Counted from the first letter of the stretch, positions 34,935 to 43,563 are shown. The stretch is 64,000 nt of DNA from Varibaculum prostatecancerukia (GCF_943169825.2 NZ_OW968402.1:1488001-1552000); one strand, 5' to 3'. Numbers and translations are program-made. The notes: generated by a model from the letters alone, not told the origin.

Positions 34935-35536
34935 GCCTCAACTAGCCCGCATTGAGCGAAAATCTCTCTAGCTTTTTCTCCTTGTTCAGCTCCTAGAGTT
35001 TCTAAAATCTCAGCCCCTTTTGCGGTGATAGGCATAATTTGGGGAGGGGGGAGCAAATAGAAAAGCTCCGGAGGCATTTTTCTCCACAAAAAGAAATCAA
35101 TAATATCTTCGCTATCCAGGTATGACCGCCTGGTACCTTCCTCGCGACCTTCCCAGGCCTTAATCCAAGGGTCCTCCTGGTGCGTCATCTCCACCAAGTC
35201 CCACTGGTCAATCTCCCCGTAGTATTCCCAGACTGCTTCTACAACCTGGTCTAGGTAGAAATCATCCTCTAAGGGGGCATCTTCAAAAGTGGCGCAAACT
35301 TGCTCAATAAGTTCCAGGCTGACTACTTCTTGCTCGGAATGTAAGGAAAGCAAATCCCCTACGACCGGTCCGTATGTCATGGCGTAAAACTGCTGCCTAA
35401 ACAAAGGCTCGCCGGTAAGCCTGCCATACCAACCATAAATGTAGTACATGAGCTTTTCTAGCTTAATTGCCGAAATTTCCCCGCGTCCGCTCACCCGAAA
35501 TAGACGGGCAGCAACATCAAATACCGAACGTTGCAT
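34931..35536 (-). CDS. Panacea-domain (DUF4065) putative antitoxin
   Basis: The 201-residue protein begins with the helical Panacea domain: AARLFRVSGRGEISAIKLEKLMYYIYGWYGRLTGEPLF, with the typical 'KLEKLMYY..GW' and 'YGPVV' (AMTYGPVVGDLL) segments. Known Panacea proteins act as antitoxins to unrelated toxins, or are found in phages (GepA, SocA-like). Residues 135-201 are an extension ending near the toxin start. The gene precedes the GNAT gene, in the antitoxin-first order, with a four-base overlap. Confidence 0.85.
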   Translation of the reverse strand: MQRSVFDVAARLFRVSGRGEISAIKLEKLMYYIYGWYGRLTGEPLFRQQFYAMTYGPVVGDLLSLHSEQEVVSLELIEQVCATFEDAPLEDDFYLDQVVEAVWEYYGEIDQWDLVEMTHQEDPWIKAWEGREEGTRRSYLDSEDIIDFFLWRKMPPELFYLLPPPQIMPITAKGAEILETLGAEQGEKAREIFAQCGLVEA

Positions 35537-35616
35537 TCCTAGCCACCTCCCCGCGAAATAGAACTGTCTCCTTTTTAATGTATCTTAATGCATCCAGCCC
35601 AAACAAGGCACATACA

Positions 35617-35649
35617 CTTACAGCCCCAGCAAATCGCTAGGGCTGTAAG
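35617..35649 (-). terminator. Hairpin after the lipoprotein gene
   Basis: A 10-bp stem CTTACAGCCC / GGGCTGTAAG (35617-35626 with 35640-35649) lies 19 bases past the lipoprotein stop. No T run follows on the minus strand, so termination may be weak. Confidence 0.5.
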
Positions 35650-35667
35650 GTTAAGAATGGTTAGTTA

Positions 35668-36162
35668 CTAGCAAGGCCAGGAATTACCTTCGCTATCGCC
35701 GCATTGACGCATACTGGTGGTACCATCACCGTTGTCAGTGTATTTCCAGCCATCTTGTATCACAGTCTTGGGACCACCACTGTTACTACCACCGCCAGAG
35801 TTACCACCAGAGCGAGGTGCCTGGTAGTTACCACCGGAGCGGCGAGGTGCCTGGTAGTTAGAGCGGGCTTGCCCCTGATAGTTACCACCAGCTTGAGTCT
35901 GGGCTTGAGCCTGGGCATCAGCAGCAGCTTCAGCCTCTGCCTGCGCTTCTTTTTCAGCCTTCACCTTAGCTACGTAGTCCTTAGCAGCCTTAACGTTACG
36001 TTCAATAATCTCAGCCTGCTTTTCCTGAGACATCTGCACGGCAGTAGGTATCTTATGTGCCGACTCGCCCTGCGCCTTGGGAGCAGAGCTAGAACACCCC
36101 GCCAAACCAATAGCTAAACCAACAGCTGCCAGTACAGGTAAAATCTTTCGAGTTTTCATCAT
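35668..36162 (-). CDS. Lipoprotein with NYQAPR repeats
   Basis: The 164-residue product has a lipoprotein signal with lipobox LAGC (Cys23). A helical, charged segment (about 45-80, QAEIIERNVKAAKDYVAKVKAEKEAQAEAEA) is followed by Ala/Gln repeats, then NYQGQAR-SNYQAPRR-GGNYQAPR repeats and a Gly/Ser linker. The C-terminus (about 130-164) is a compact Cys-containing motif, DGWKYTDNGDGTTSMRQCGD. It is likely anchored on the outer face of the membrane and binds the wall or a partner. Function unknown. A copy of the shared promoter motif lies 39 bases upstream. Confidence 0.75.
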   Translation of the reverse strand: MMKTRKILPVLAAVGLAIGLAGCSSSAPKAQGESAHKIPTAVQMSQEKQAEIIERNVKAAKDYVAKVKAEKEAQAEAEAAADAQAQAQTQAGGNYQGQARSNYQAPRRSGGNYQAPRSGGNSGGGSNSGGPKTVIQDGWKYTDNGDGTTSMRQCGDSEGNSWPC

Positions 36163-36200
36163 TTAATCCATTCAGTTATATCCAACGACTTCCTCAAGTA

Positions 36201-36226
36201 CCCATACCGGGCGCACGAGCAAAACC
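36201..36226 (-). promoter_or_regulatory. Shared promoter-region motif, copy 3
   Basis: CCCATACCGGGCGCACGAGCAAAACC aligns with copy 1: the GGGCGC core and the GAGCAAAA-CC part are the same, while the TATATA part differs. It lies 39 bases upstream of the lipoprotein start. Confidence 0.4.
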
Positions 36227-36578
36227 TTGGCGGGAACTATATGCAACCATTATATCGCTTTAAGAATAAAATAACTAGCAAAAGGAACTACAAATCAACA
36301 GGTAGCGGCCGCAAAGTATTAGCCATAAAGCAGCTGCCCGAAACCTCGGCGAAGATCAGCATTAGATCCAGCCGGAAACTTTAATAAAAATCAAAGCGGG
36401 AACCAAAAGAATCCGGCGAGAGGAAATATTTCCTCTCGCCGGATGGAATGTTAGGTTATTGTGCTTTTAAAGTTAGCTCAGAATTTTTAGTATTTAGTCC
36501 CGACACGCCCACATATTGCGATTTCTTTTTTAAAAAATACAGCTAAGACTTGCGGAAACCTGCTTTTACAGTTTTGTT
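36227..36578. other. Gene-free stretch with a 34-base perfect palindrome
   Basis: No gene is seen. At 36411-36444 lies a loopless perfect palindrome with 17-base arms (arm ATCCGGCGAGAGGAAAT). On the minus strand it is followed by TCTTTT, so it may end transcription from the ACP-like gene 135 bases away. The region is AT-rich elsewhere. Confidence 0.6.
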
Positions 36579-37013
36579 TTATTGACTTTGATAAAGGCGC
36601 GCCAGCTCCCCCAAAGTTTTACATTCCACAATCTGGCCATCGGAGCGTTTTTCTCCCAGTTTCCCTTCGAACCGCGCCACTACCGCATACAGCGACAAAT
36701 CATCGAAATCTAGCTGCGTTCTCAACCCCGTCTCTGGCCGCAAATCTGTCTGTTCACAGTTAACTTCCGCGGCAACGGCTTCCAAAAGACAAGCTATAAC
36801 CTCCGGGTCGCCGCTAAAGTTTTCCCAGGCAGCAGGGATATTTTCCGAGGATATATCCGGGTTGCTACCGCTGCCTTCCTCGAAAACCGCCCCAGATTCC
36901 GCGGTAGAACTACGTACAGATTCGTCCTCTCCCCCGCTTTCATCCTCCGAGCCGCCCGGCAGGTTTTTACCGAAATCGGCGAGCGCCGCTAAGGCATCGG
37001 CATCTAGCGCCAT
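36579..37013 (-). CDS. Acyl-carrier-protein-like protein lacking the phosphopantetheine serine
   Basis: ATG 37013 lies one base after the stop of the DUF3145 gene (TGAG-ATG), the likely coupled start. The 144-residue product has a disordered Ser/Glu/Gly-rich N-terminus (about 20-65) and a C-terminal domain (about 70-142) with the ACP helix pattern: EVIACLLEAVAAEVNCE, LRTQLDFDDLSLYAVVARFEGKLG, TLGELARLYQ. Where carrier proteins have Asp-Ser-Leu, this one has Asp-Asp-Leu (Asp105), so it should not carry the prosthetic group. The neighbour recalls the acpP-fabF-DUF3145 group of Streptomyces. Confidence 0.7.
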   Translation of the reverse strand: MALDADALAALADFGKNLPGGSEDESGGEDESVRSSTAESGAVFEEGSGSNPDISSENIPAAWENFSGDPEVIACLLEAVAAEVNCEQTDLRPETGLRTQLDFDDLSLYAVVARFEGKLGEKRSDGQIVECKTLGELARLYQSQ

Positions 37014-37014
37014 C

Positions 37015-37512
37015 TCAGCCCACTCGGTGCAGCCAGCGCACCGGCGCTCCGGCTCCCGCATATCGGAAAGGCTCGAGTTCTTCGTCCCAAGCGGTTCCCA
37101 GTGCCAAGTCCAGCAAGCGCCGCAACTCCTCTTGACTGCCTTGAGAAAGGGCAACGCGCACCCGGTCTTCGGGCACCACTACGTTGCCCACCACATCGGT
37201 TTGGGCATGGAAGATTCCCAGGTCAGGGGTATATGACCAGCGTCCCCCATTGTTATTTACGGAGGCGTCCTCGGTTACCTCGAAACGCAGATGTTCCCAT
37301 CCGCGCAGGGCGGAGGCTAGTTTAGCGCCGGTACCAATCTGCCCCACCCAGGACAGTTCCGAGCGGAACATTCCCGGTTGCGCAGGCTGTTCCGTCCACT
37401 CTAAGTTGACGCGTTGATCTAGAACTGCGCCAACCGCCCATTCCACGTGACTAGAAAGTGCACGGGGGCATGAGTGCACGAAAAGTACACCGCGGGTGTA
37501 ATCCTTGTTCAT
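37015..37512 (-). CDS. DUF3145 family protein
   Basis: ATG 37512 is chosen for its AAAGGAGAAG site; the frame is open 27 codons further upstream without support. The 165-residue protein (TRGVLFVHSCPRALSSHVEWA at the start, then GRWSYTPDLGIFHAQTDVVGN and PEDRVR) is a clear DUF3145, an actinobacterial family of unknown function that in Streptomyces sits next to the type II fatty-acid genes. Here it is upstream of, and coupled to, an acyl-carrier-like gene, keeping part of that arrangement. Confidence 0.9.
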   Translation of the reverse strand: MNKDYTRGVLFVHSCPRALSSHVEWAVGAVLDQRVNLEWTEQPAQPGMFRSELSWVGQIGTGAKLASALRGWEHLRFEVTEDASVNNNGGRWSYTPDLGIFHAQTDVVGNVVVPEDRVRVALSQGSQEELRRLLDLALGTAWDEELEPFRYAGAGAPVRWLHRVG

Positions 37513-37814
37513 CGCTTCTCCTTTAGTGCTCGCAAGGTTCGTCTTCCCCAACGGCCTGTGCGCACCTAAGAGTGATGACACGCGGTGTCTCACTTTCTAT
37601 TTTGCCCTCGATAACAAGTTTCAACAAGCCCAAAAGCCTCTGACCACCAATTTTGTGACCACTGAGGCTAATGTGACACCTGTGGTTTAGAGGGTGGGTG
37701 TCAAAGCGCGGGGTGCGGAGGAAACGCGAGAACGGACTGAGCAGACGCGCAGGATCAGTTTTCTGCCAGGACAGGTTCCGGCGTTGGATGTAACCTCGCG
37801 TGGGGCTTATCAAT

Positions 37815-37919
37815 GGCGCGGGGACTAGATTTTCCGATAGGGCTAGGCGGACGTAAACCTCGAAAAACACCTACGGCTTTTCCGAGGTTTTGGGCAGGAG
37901 AAAAACCTAGAGCTCACGC
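37815..37919 (+). repeat. Paired-stem intergenic repeat, degenerate copy
   Basis: Outer arms 37816-37833 and 37902-37919 pair at 13 of 18 positions. The inner stem is AAACCTCG+AAAA (37855-37866) with TTTT+C+CGAGGTTT (37878-37890), with one bulged C. Linkers CCGATAGGGCTAGGCGGACG and TGGGCAGGAG correspond to those of the intact copies at 37987 and 40774. Confidence 0.75.
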
Positions 37920-37986
37920 TAACTTACAACCACCAAGCTCTTATCAAGGGCGAACGGGAAAAGATGCGGGAGAGACCGGACTAGAC

Positions 37987-38093
37987 GCGCGGGGGCTGAG
38001 TTTGATCCGAGTAGGTGCGGTGGGCATAAGAATTGGGGAGAGACTAGGTCTCTCCCCAATTCTTGGGCGGGAGGACAAACTCAGCCCCCGCGC
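37987..38093 (+). repeat. Paired-stem intergenic repeat, intact copy
   Basis: A 17-bp perfect outer stem (37987-38003 with 38077-38093, arm GCGCGGGGGCTGAGTTT) encloses a 24-base left linker (GATCCGAGTAGGTGCGGTGG..), a 16-bp perfect inner stem (38028-38043 with 38049-38064, arm AAGAATTGGGGAGAGA, loop CTAGG) and a 12-base right linker GGGCGGGAGGAC. It ends 10 bases before the def stop codon. It could also end def transcription. Confidence 0.85.
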
Positions 38094-38103
38094 ACCGGCT
38101 CAG

Positions 38104-38595
38104 CTACAGGCCTTTTTCACGAATCTCTTTAAAAGCTTTACGGCGCGTTAACCGATCCAGGCGATCTAGGTACAGATGCCCATCTAGGTGGTCACATTCA
38201 TGCTGGATACAACGCCCCATCAGCTCTTCACCCTCAACCACTTTCGGCTTGCCATCCAGGTCAATCCCTTCGGCACGCGCATACCAGGCACGCTTGCAAG
38301 GGAAGTAGAGTCCCGGCACCGACAGGCAACCTTCATCGCCGTCTTGGTATTCGTCCTCAGATACCTCCACGAGTCGCGGATTCAAGATGTAGTCGATTTC
38401 CCCGTCAATGTTCCAGGAGAAAGCCCGCAGCCCCACACCAATCTGGTTAGCGGCTAGACCGGCGCGCCCATCGGCATCTACCGTTTCCAGCAGGTCTTCT
38501 ACCAGCTGTTTTATATGTTCATCGATTTCGCCCACCGGTTCACAGGGGGTACGCAAAATCGGGTCACCGATTACTCTGATTTCTCGAAAAGCCAT
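38104..38595 (-). CDS. def: Peptide deformylase
   Basis: The 163-residue enzyme removes the formyl group from new proteins. All three family motifs are present: motif 1 [11 protein letters not shown] (43-53), motif 2 DEGCLSVPG (with the metal Cys) and motif 3 QHECDHLDG (metal His pair and catalytic Glu). The CRIQ-like [11 protein letters not shown] is standard. It starts three bases after the proS stop codon, so the two genes form a unit. The length is usual for actinobacterial type deformylases. Confidence 0.97.
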   Translation of the reverse strand: MAFREIRVIGDPILRTPCEPVGEIDEHIKQLVEDLLETVDADGRAGLAANQIGVGLRAFSWNIDGEIDYILNPRLVEVSEDEYQDGDEGCLSVPGLYFPCKRAWYARAEGIDLDGKPKVVEGEELMGRCIQHECDHLDGHLYLDRLDRLTRRKAFKEIREKGL

Positions 38596-38598
38596 GGT

Positions 38599-40455
38599 CT
38601 ATTTCTCCTCATTTCCGCTCGCCGGAACGATTTTTTCTGCCCGCGCATAGGCTTCCTCAAGATCCTTGCGCACCTTGTCACTTACATACTGAAAGGCATC
38701 CGCAACTGCGATTTCTTGGCGTTCGCCAGTGGCGCGACACCGTACTTCCACAGTTCCATCTTTGAGCCCGCGTCCGATCACTATCAACCAGGGCATGCCG
38801 AGCAGTTCCGCATCCTTGAACTTCACCCCGGCAGATACTTTCTTGCGGTCATCAATCAAAGTATCGATTCCGGCGGCAGTAAGCTGGTCTCCCAAAGTCT
38901 GCGCGGCCTCGAAAAGTTCTGCCCCTTTACCAGTAACCAGCACGTGTACTTGGAAGGGCGCCACATTAGTGGGCCATTTCAGCCCTACCTCGTCGTGATA
39001 TTCCTCGGCAATAGCTGCCATGACCCGGGAAACTCCGATTCCATAGGAACCCATGGTAACTACCTGGGATTTCCCGTTTTGATCTAGCACGTTTAGCCCC
39101 AGGGCTTCGGAATACTTCGTTCCGAGGGCGAATATATGGCCGATTTCGATTCCGCGGGCGGTCTGTAAGGCTCCGGAACCGTCGGGAGCCGGATCCCCAT
39201 CCCGCACTTCCGCGGCTTCAATAAACCCGTCAGCGCGGAAATCTCTGCCGGCCACCAGGTGATAAATGTGGGTGTCTTCTTTGCCGGCGCCCGCGATCCA
39301 TTCGGTACCTTCCACTACCCGCGGGTCGAGGAGACAGCGGGGGCTGCCGGAGATATTCCCGTCCTCGTCTACTTTCCGATCCGGATGGTCAGGCCCGGCG
39401 CAGGTGGGGCCGGTAAAGCCCGGCACGATATTGGGGTAGGCGGCCATATCTTCCGGGGTGGCCATTTCCACATCTGCCCCTAGAGAGGCTTCCAGGCGGC
39501 GCATATCAATCTCGCGATCCCCGGGTACCCCTAGCAGTAGCACTTCCCGTTTCCCATCGGCATAGGTGGCGGCAACCATGAAGGCTTTCAAAGTGTCAGC
39601 CTTATTCCATTCCCGGCCATCTTCGCGCGGGAAATGCTCATTCGAGTAATCCACTAGCGCTTCCATAGTGTGTGTACCAGGGGTTTTACGTTCAATCGCC
39701 GCCGGAACCTGCGAATAATCTTTCGGCTCCGGCGCAATGGTAGTTACCGCCTCCACATTGGCGGCATAACCGCCCTGGGAGCGGACGAAAGTATCTTCCC
39801 CGATAGCACAGGGGAATATAAACTCTTCGGAGCGCGATCCTCCCATAGCCCCCGCCATCGCGGAACAAATCACGAAATCCAGCCCCAACCGCGAATAGAT
39901 CCGTTGATAGGCACGGCGTTGCTCCTGGTAGGAGGCTTCTAGTCCTTCTTCGTCAATATTGAAAGAGTAGGCGTCCTTCATAATGAATTCGCGTCCGCGA
40001 ATCAGCCCTGCCCGGGGACGTGCCTCGTCCCGATACTTTTCCTTAATCTGGTAGAGGACGACCGGCAGATCCTTGTAGGAAGAATAAAAGTCTTTCACCA
40101 GCAGGGTAAACATTTCTTCGTGAGTGGGTGCCAACAGGTAGTCAGCGCCCTTGCGATCCTGCAGCTTAAACAGGGAAGGCCCGAACTCTTCCCAACGGTT
40201 GGTCGCTTCATAGGGTTCGCGTGGCAGCAACGCCGGGAAAGCCACCTCTAGGGCGCCAATCCGATCCATTTCTTCGCGCACTACCTGCTCTACGCGCCGA
40301 ATCGTGCGCAGCCCCAGGGGTGTCCAAGTGTAAATCCCGGGCGCGGCACGGCGAATATAACCGGCGCGCACCAGCAGTTTATGGGAATCCACCTCGGCAT
40401 CTACCGGGTCTTCCCGCAAAGTCCTGACAAAATAAGTCGACATATTGTAAGCCAC
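38599..40455 (-). CDS. proS: Prolyl-tRNA synthetase (bacterial type)
   Basis: The 618-residue class II synthetase charges tRNA-Pro. Motif 1 and the N-terminal region ([25 protein letters not shown]), motif 2 ([21 protein letters not shown]) and motif 3 ([16 protein letters not shown]) are clear. Between motifs 2 and 3 lies the insertion domain with editing function (about 220-400) characteristic of the bacterial form. The anticodon-binding domain is at the C-terminus (FQVHVLVTG.. [19 protein letters not shown]). def follows directly. Confidence 0.97.
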   Translation of the reverse strand: MAYNMSTYFVRTLREDPVDAEVDSHKLLVRAGYIRRAAPGIYTWTPLGLRTIRRVEQVVREEMDRIGALEVAFPALLPREPYEATNRWEEFGPSLFKLQDRKGADYLLAPTHEEMFTLLVKDFYSSYKDLPVVLYQIKEKYRDEARPRAGLIRGREFIMKDAYSFNIDEEGLEASYQEQRRAYQRIYSRLGLDFVICSAMAGAMGGSRSEEFIFPCAIGEDTFVRSQGGYAANVEAVTTIAPEPKDYSQVPAAIERKTPGTHTMEALVDYSNEHFPREDGREWNKADTLKAFMVAATYADGKREVLLLGVPGDREIDMRRLEASLGADVEMATPEDMAAYPNIVPGFTGPTCAGPDHPDRKVDEDGNISGSPRCLLDPRVVEGTEWIAGAGKEDTHIYHLVAGRDFRADGFIEAAEVRDGDPAPDGSGALQTARGIEIGHIFALGTKYSEALGLNVLDQNGKSQVVTMGSYGIGVSRVMAAIAEEYHDEVGLKWPTNVAPFQVHVLVTGKGAELFEAAQTLGDQLTAAGIDTLIDDRKKVSAGVKFKDAELLGMPWLIVIGRGLKDGTVEVRCRATGERQEIAVADAFQYVSDKVRKDLEEAYARAEKIVPASGNEEK

Positions 40456-40561
40456 GTTCGCCAGTTTAGTAGATGATTCAAAGGAACCTAAACCGCGCCC
40501 GCCTCGCAGGAATCAAGTCGTCTCGCACCTAAGTGAGGTATGGGCGAAAGGTACCGTATGG

Positions 40562-40591
40562 ATCCGCGCGAGCGAGAAGTTTTTCCTCCCG
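40562..40591 (-). repeat. Half copy of the paired-stem repeat, right end only
   Basis: On the minus strand it reads GCGGGAGGAAAAACTTCTCG then CTCGCGCGG, matching the right linker and outer right arm of the copy at 40774. No matching left arm follows at the expected distance. Confidence 0.55.
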
Positions 40592-40773
40592 CATACAACG
40601 TACGGATTGCATCTCCCAAGACTTGGAACTAAAGACCATTTTTACCTCCCCACTCGCAAGGCTTACGGTCGGTAAGCTGTACCCGCCCGGTTGGGTTTGA
40701 GCGCGCGTCCGGATTTTTCTAAGACAACATCCAGCAACAAGAAGCGCAACCATATGGGGAGGGCTGGCTGTGA

Positions 40774-40880
40774 GCGCGGGAGAGAAGTTTTATCCGAGTG
40801 GGCTAGGTGGGCGCAAAATTCGCAACTGCCAGCGGGCAGTTGCGAATTTTTGGGCGGGAGGAAAAACTTCTCTTCCGCGC
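40774..40880 (+). repeat. Paired-stem intergenic repeat, intact copy
   Basis: Outer stem: 40774-40791 with 40863-40880 (arm GCGCGGGAGAGAAGTTTT), 18 bp with one G-T pair. Left linker ATCCGAGTGGGCTAGGTGGGCGC spans 40792-40814 (23 bases). Inner stem: 40815-40830 with 40835-40850 (arm AAAATTCGCAACTGCC), 16 bp perfect, loop AGCG. Right linker TGGGCGGGAGGA (12 bases). Architecture equals that of the copy at 37987 although both stems differ in sequence. Confidence 0.85.
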
Positions 40881-40902
40881 GTAAACCGTCGCTACGTTTG
40901 CC

Positions 40903-40945
40903 GAATTCTTGGGCAGGAGGAAAAACCAATCCCCCCCCCGCGCCG
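40903..40945 (+). repeat. Half copy of the paired-stem repeat with a C9 tract
   Basis: GAATTCTTGGGCAGGAGGAA then AAACCAAT and a run of nine C before GCGCC matches the right side of the copy at 37987 (TTCTTGGGCGGGAGGA). The left side is missing. The homopolymer run could vary in length. It ends 21 bases before the ispG stop. Confidence 0.55.
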
Positions 40946-40966
40946 CAAGTAGCAAACTCGGGAAGC

Positions 40967-42124
40967 TTAACGACCAGGAATCGCGACCTCAACTTGGCCG
41001 GAGCCTTCTTCTAGGCCCAGCAGCTCAGCTTGGCGGTGCGCCTCCGCAATCAGAGTAGGTACGATTTCCTCCTCGGGAACCGTCTTTATCACTTTGCCTT
41101 TGATAAAAATCTTGCCTTTGCCGTTACCGCTGGCTACCCCGAGGTCGGCTTCGCGTGCCTCGCCAGGACCGTTTACGACACAGCCCATTACCGCTACTCG
41201 CAGCGGCACTTTAATTTCGTCTTTCAGGGCATCCGTAACGGCGTTTGCCAACGTGTAAACATCTACTTGGGCACGTCCGCAGGACGGGCAAGAAACAATC
41301 TCCAGGGTGCGTTCTTTTAACCCCATGGACTGCAGGATTTCAATCCCGACTTTTATTTCCTCCACCGGATCAGCAGACAGAGAAACCCGGATAGTATCCC
41401 CGATACCTTGACGCAGCAGCGCGCCGAAGGCGGTCGCGGATTTAATAGTGCCTTGGAATTGGGGGCCAGCCTCGGTTACTCCCAGGTGCAGCGGCCAATC
41501 CCCCATTTCGCTCAGCAGTTCATAGGCGCGAATCATAGTTACCGGGTCATGGTGTTTGACCGAGATCGCAAAGTCGTGAAAATCGTATTGCTCGAATAGC
41601 CGCGCCTCGTTAACCGCGGATTCTGCCAGCGCTTCCGGGGTGGCTTTGCCGTGGCGTGCCATTACCCGCGGGTCCAGGGAACCAGCATTGATCCCAATCC
41701 GCAGGGCGGTGCCGTGTTTGCGTGCGCATTTGGTGATTTCTTCTACCTGATCATCGAATTTGCGGATATTTCCGGGGTTAACCCGCACCCCGGCGCACCC
41801 GCCCTCAATGGCAGCGAACACATATTTAGGTTGGAAGTGAATATCAGCAACTACCGGAATAGTAGATTTTTGGGCGATGACCGGCAGTGCCTCCGCATCA
41901 TCAGCGCTGGGGCAAGCCACCCGCACAATATCGCAGCCGGCAGCGGTCAGAGCCGCGATCTGCTGCAAGGTAGCACCAATATCGGTGGTCTTGGTGGTGC
42001 ACATGGATTGCACGCTAATCGGGGCGTCTCCCCCAATAGCTACGCTTCCGCAACGGATCTTCCGAGTTTTCTTCCGCGGGAAACCCGCTGGCCCAACTTC
42101 CGGCATTCCTAGTTCAACACTCAC
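40967..42124 (-). CDS. ispG: 4-hydroxy-3-methylbut-2-en-1-yl diphosphate synthase
   Basis: The 385-residue iron-sulfur enzyme (GcpE) converts methylerythritol cyclodiphosphate to HMBPP, the sixth enzymatic step of the MEP isoprenoid pathway. The TIM-barrel part has [12 protein letters not shown] and [11 protein letters not shown]; the C-terminal part carries the cluster Cys residues in [11 protein letters not shown] and [16 protein letters not shown]. With dxr three genes upstream it shows that isoprenoids are made by the MEP pathway. Two bases of this enzyme set (dxr and ispG) flanking the site-2 protease is the usual actinobacterial order. Confidence 0.97.
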   Translation of the reverse strand: MSVELGMPEVGPAGFPRKKTRKIRCGSVAIGGDAPISVQSMCTTKTTDIGATLQQIAALTAAGCDIVRVACPSADDAEALPVIAQKSTIPVVADIHFQPKYVFAAIEGGCAGVRVNPGNIRKFDDQVEEITKCARKHGTALRIGINAGSLDPRVMARHGKATPEALAESAVNEARLFEQYDFHDFAISVKHHDPVTMIRAYELLSEMGDWPLHLGVTEAGPQFQGTIKSATAFGALLRQGIGDTIRVSLSADPVEEIKVGIEILQSMGLKERTLEIVSCPSCGRAQVDVYTLANAVTDALKDEIKVPLRVAVMGCVVNGPGEAREADLGVASGNGKGKIFIKGKVIKTVPEEEIVPTLIAEAHRQAELLGLEEGSGQVEVAIPGR

Positions 42125-42264
42125 GTTCCTATTATGACGCGTTCAGCCGCTAAAGCCCTATTTTCTAGAAATAATCAGACCTTTCCCACTGCTGTCACCA
42201 GAGCTTTTTCGTATGCTCGCTGAGGGCGAAAGCTCAAAGGAAGAGTAAAACCCAGCGGCAGACG

Positions 42265-43554
42265 CTACGGCAAGCGAATCGGATCCACAATATCGGCGAC
42301 CATCAGCAGAACTGTCATCGCAATCAATAGCCCGGCCACCACGTATGTTAGCGGCACCGCTTTCGCGGCATCAATTGGGCCGGGAGCGGGGCGAGAACGC
42401 AGCCGCGCATAGCTGTTCTTGATTCCTTGCCAACAGGCACCAGCAATATGCCCCCCATCTAACGGAGGCAGCGGAATCAGGTTGAATACAAATAGCGCCA
42501 TATTTAGCGAGGCCAGCAGGGAAAGCATTCCTCCCGCGCGGTCAGCCAAGGTTATTTGGGTAGCAGGGGCGGAACCGATTTCTCCCGCGATGCGCCCTAC
42601 GCCCAGAACTGACATAATCCCCGAGCTATCTCGCGGAGTATCGGTGAACACCGAGACCCCCACATTCCACACTGCTACCGGCAGTTTTAAGACTACCGCT
42701 CCGGTTTGGTAAAACATTTGCCACATGGTTTGCCCATAGGTGGCTATCCCCGTGCTTTGACGCACCGAACGCGCGTAGAGGCCGGCTTTCCCCTCTACCC
42801 CGGAAAGCTGCAGATCGATAACCTCTCCGCCGCGGCGCACCGAAACGGTAGCGTCTCCATGAGTAGCCCCAGCATATTTGCGCAGGTCTTCCCAGGTGTT
42901 AATCTTTTTACCATTCCAGGCGACCAATACATCTCCGGATTTGATGCCGGCTTTGGCTCCCGGTGACGGCTGGGCTCCCTCCTGGGAGCATTCGACCACC
43001 TGACCGGCTTTTAGACACACAGCTTTATCGACCGTGGTGGTGGGGGTGGCAATCCCAATCCCCAGCATCGCTACCCCCATCAGCACGAATGCCAAGAATA
43101 GATTCATGACTGGCCCGCCGAACATTACCACTAGGCGGTGGCGTACTGGCAGGTTATAGAAGGCACGAGGACGCTGCTCCAGGGGAATCTCTGCTAGGGA
43201 GGCATCGCGCGCTTCCTGCGACCAGGTAGGAACCAAGTCTTCAGCTTGCTGTGGATCCAGGGCGCGTGCCTCGCGCACCGAAAGTTTTTTACCGTCAAGT
43301 TTGTATCCAAATTGGTCAGGGTCACCCGGTCCATACATTCCCAGGATCCGGCAGTATCCCCCTAAGAGGATGGCTTTTACCCCGTACTCGGTTTCCCCGC
43401 GTTTGCGCGAAAACAGGGTGGGCCCAAAACCAATCATGAACTGGGGAACTAACGCCCCGAACTTCTTGGCGGGCAGCAAATGTCCACATTCGTGCAGGCC
43501 AATAGAGATAATCAGTCCCACAACCAGAATTATTATTCCCAGCAAAAACGCCAT
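42265..43554 (-). CDS. rseP: Site-2 zinc metalloprotease (RseP/Rip1 type, M50)
   Basis: The 429-residue membrane protease has the zinc site HECGH in its first helix (about residues 21-25, LHECGHLLPAKKFG), a central PDZ domain (about 200-275, GIKSGDVLVAWNGKKI) and the second metal motif NLIPLPPLDGGHIAG near residue 375. Four membrane helices are expected. Such proteases cut anti-sigma factors and other membrane substrates; Mycobacterium Rip1 has the same placement between dxr and ispG. It starts nine bases after the dxr stop. Confidence 0.93.
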   Translation of the reverse strand: MAFLLGIIILVVGLIISIGLHECGHLLPAKKFGALVPQFMIGFGPTLFSRKRGETEYGVKAILLGGYCRILGMYGPGDPDQFGYKLDGKKLSVREARALDPQQAEDLVPTWSQEARDASLAEIPLEQRPRAFYNLPVRHRLVVMFGGPVMNLFLAFVLMGVAMLGIGIATPTTTVDKAVCLKAGQVVECSQEGAQPSPGAKAGIKSGDVLVAWNGKKINTWEDLRKYAGATHGDATVSVRRGGEVIDLQLSGVEGKAGLYARSVRQSTGIATYGQTMWQMFYQTGAVVLKLPVAVWNVGVSVFTDTPRDSSGIMSVLGVGRIAGEIGSAPATQITLADRAGGMLSLLASLNMALFVFNLIPLPPLDGGHIAGACWQGIKNSYARLRSRPAPGPIDAAKAVPLTYVVAGLLIAMTVLLMVADIVDPIRLP

Positions 43555-43563
43555 GGAGGTACC

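Larger units (their letters stand above)
37513..38103. other. Long intergenic region carrying the paired-stem repeats
   Basis: No gene is seen. It holds a decayed copy near 37700-37800 (its AGACGCGC..GGATCAGTTTTC lines up with AGACGCGC..GGCTGAGTTT of the copy at 37987) and the two copies listed separately. The frames on both strands here are by-products of the repeats. Confidence 0.6.
40456..40966. other. Intergenic region with one intact and two half paired-stem repeats
   Basis: No gene is seen. The proS promoter must lie near its right-hand start side. The rest is filled by repeat copies: half element 40562-40591 (minus orientation), intact copy 40774-40880 and half element 40903-40945. 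Confidence 0.6.
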
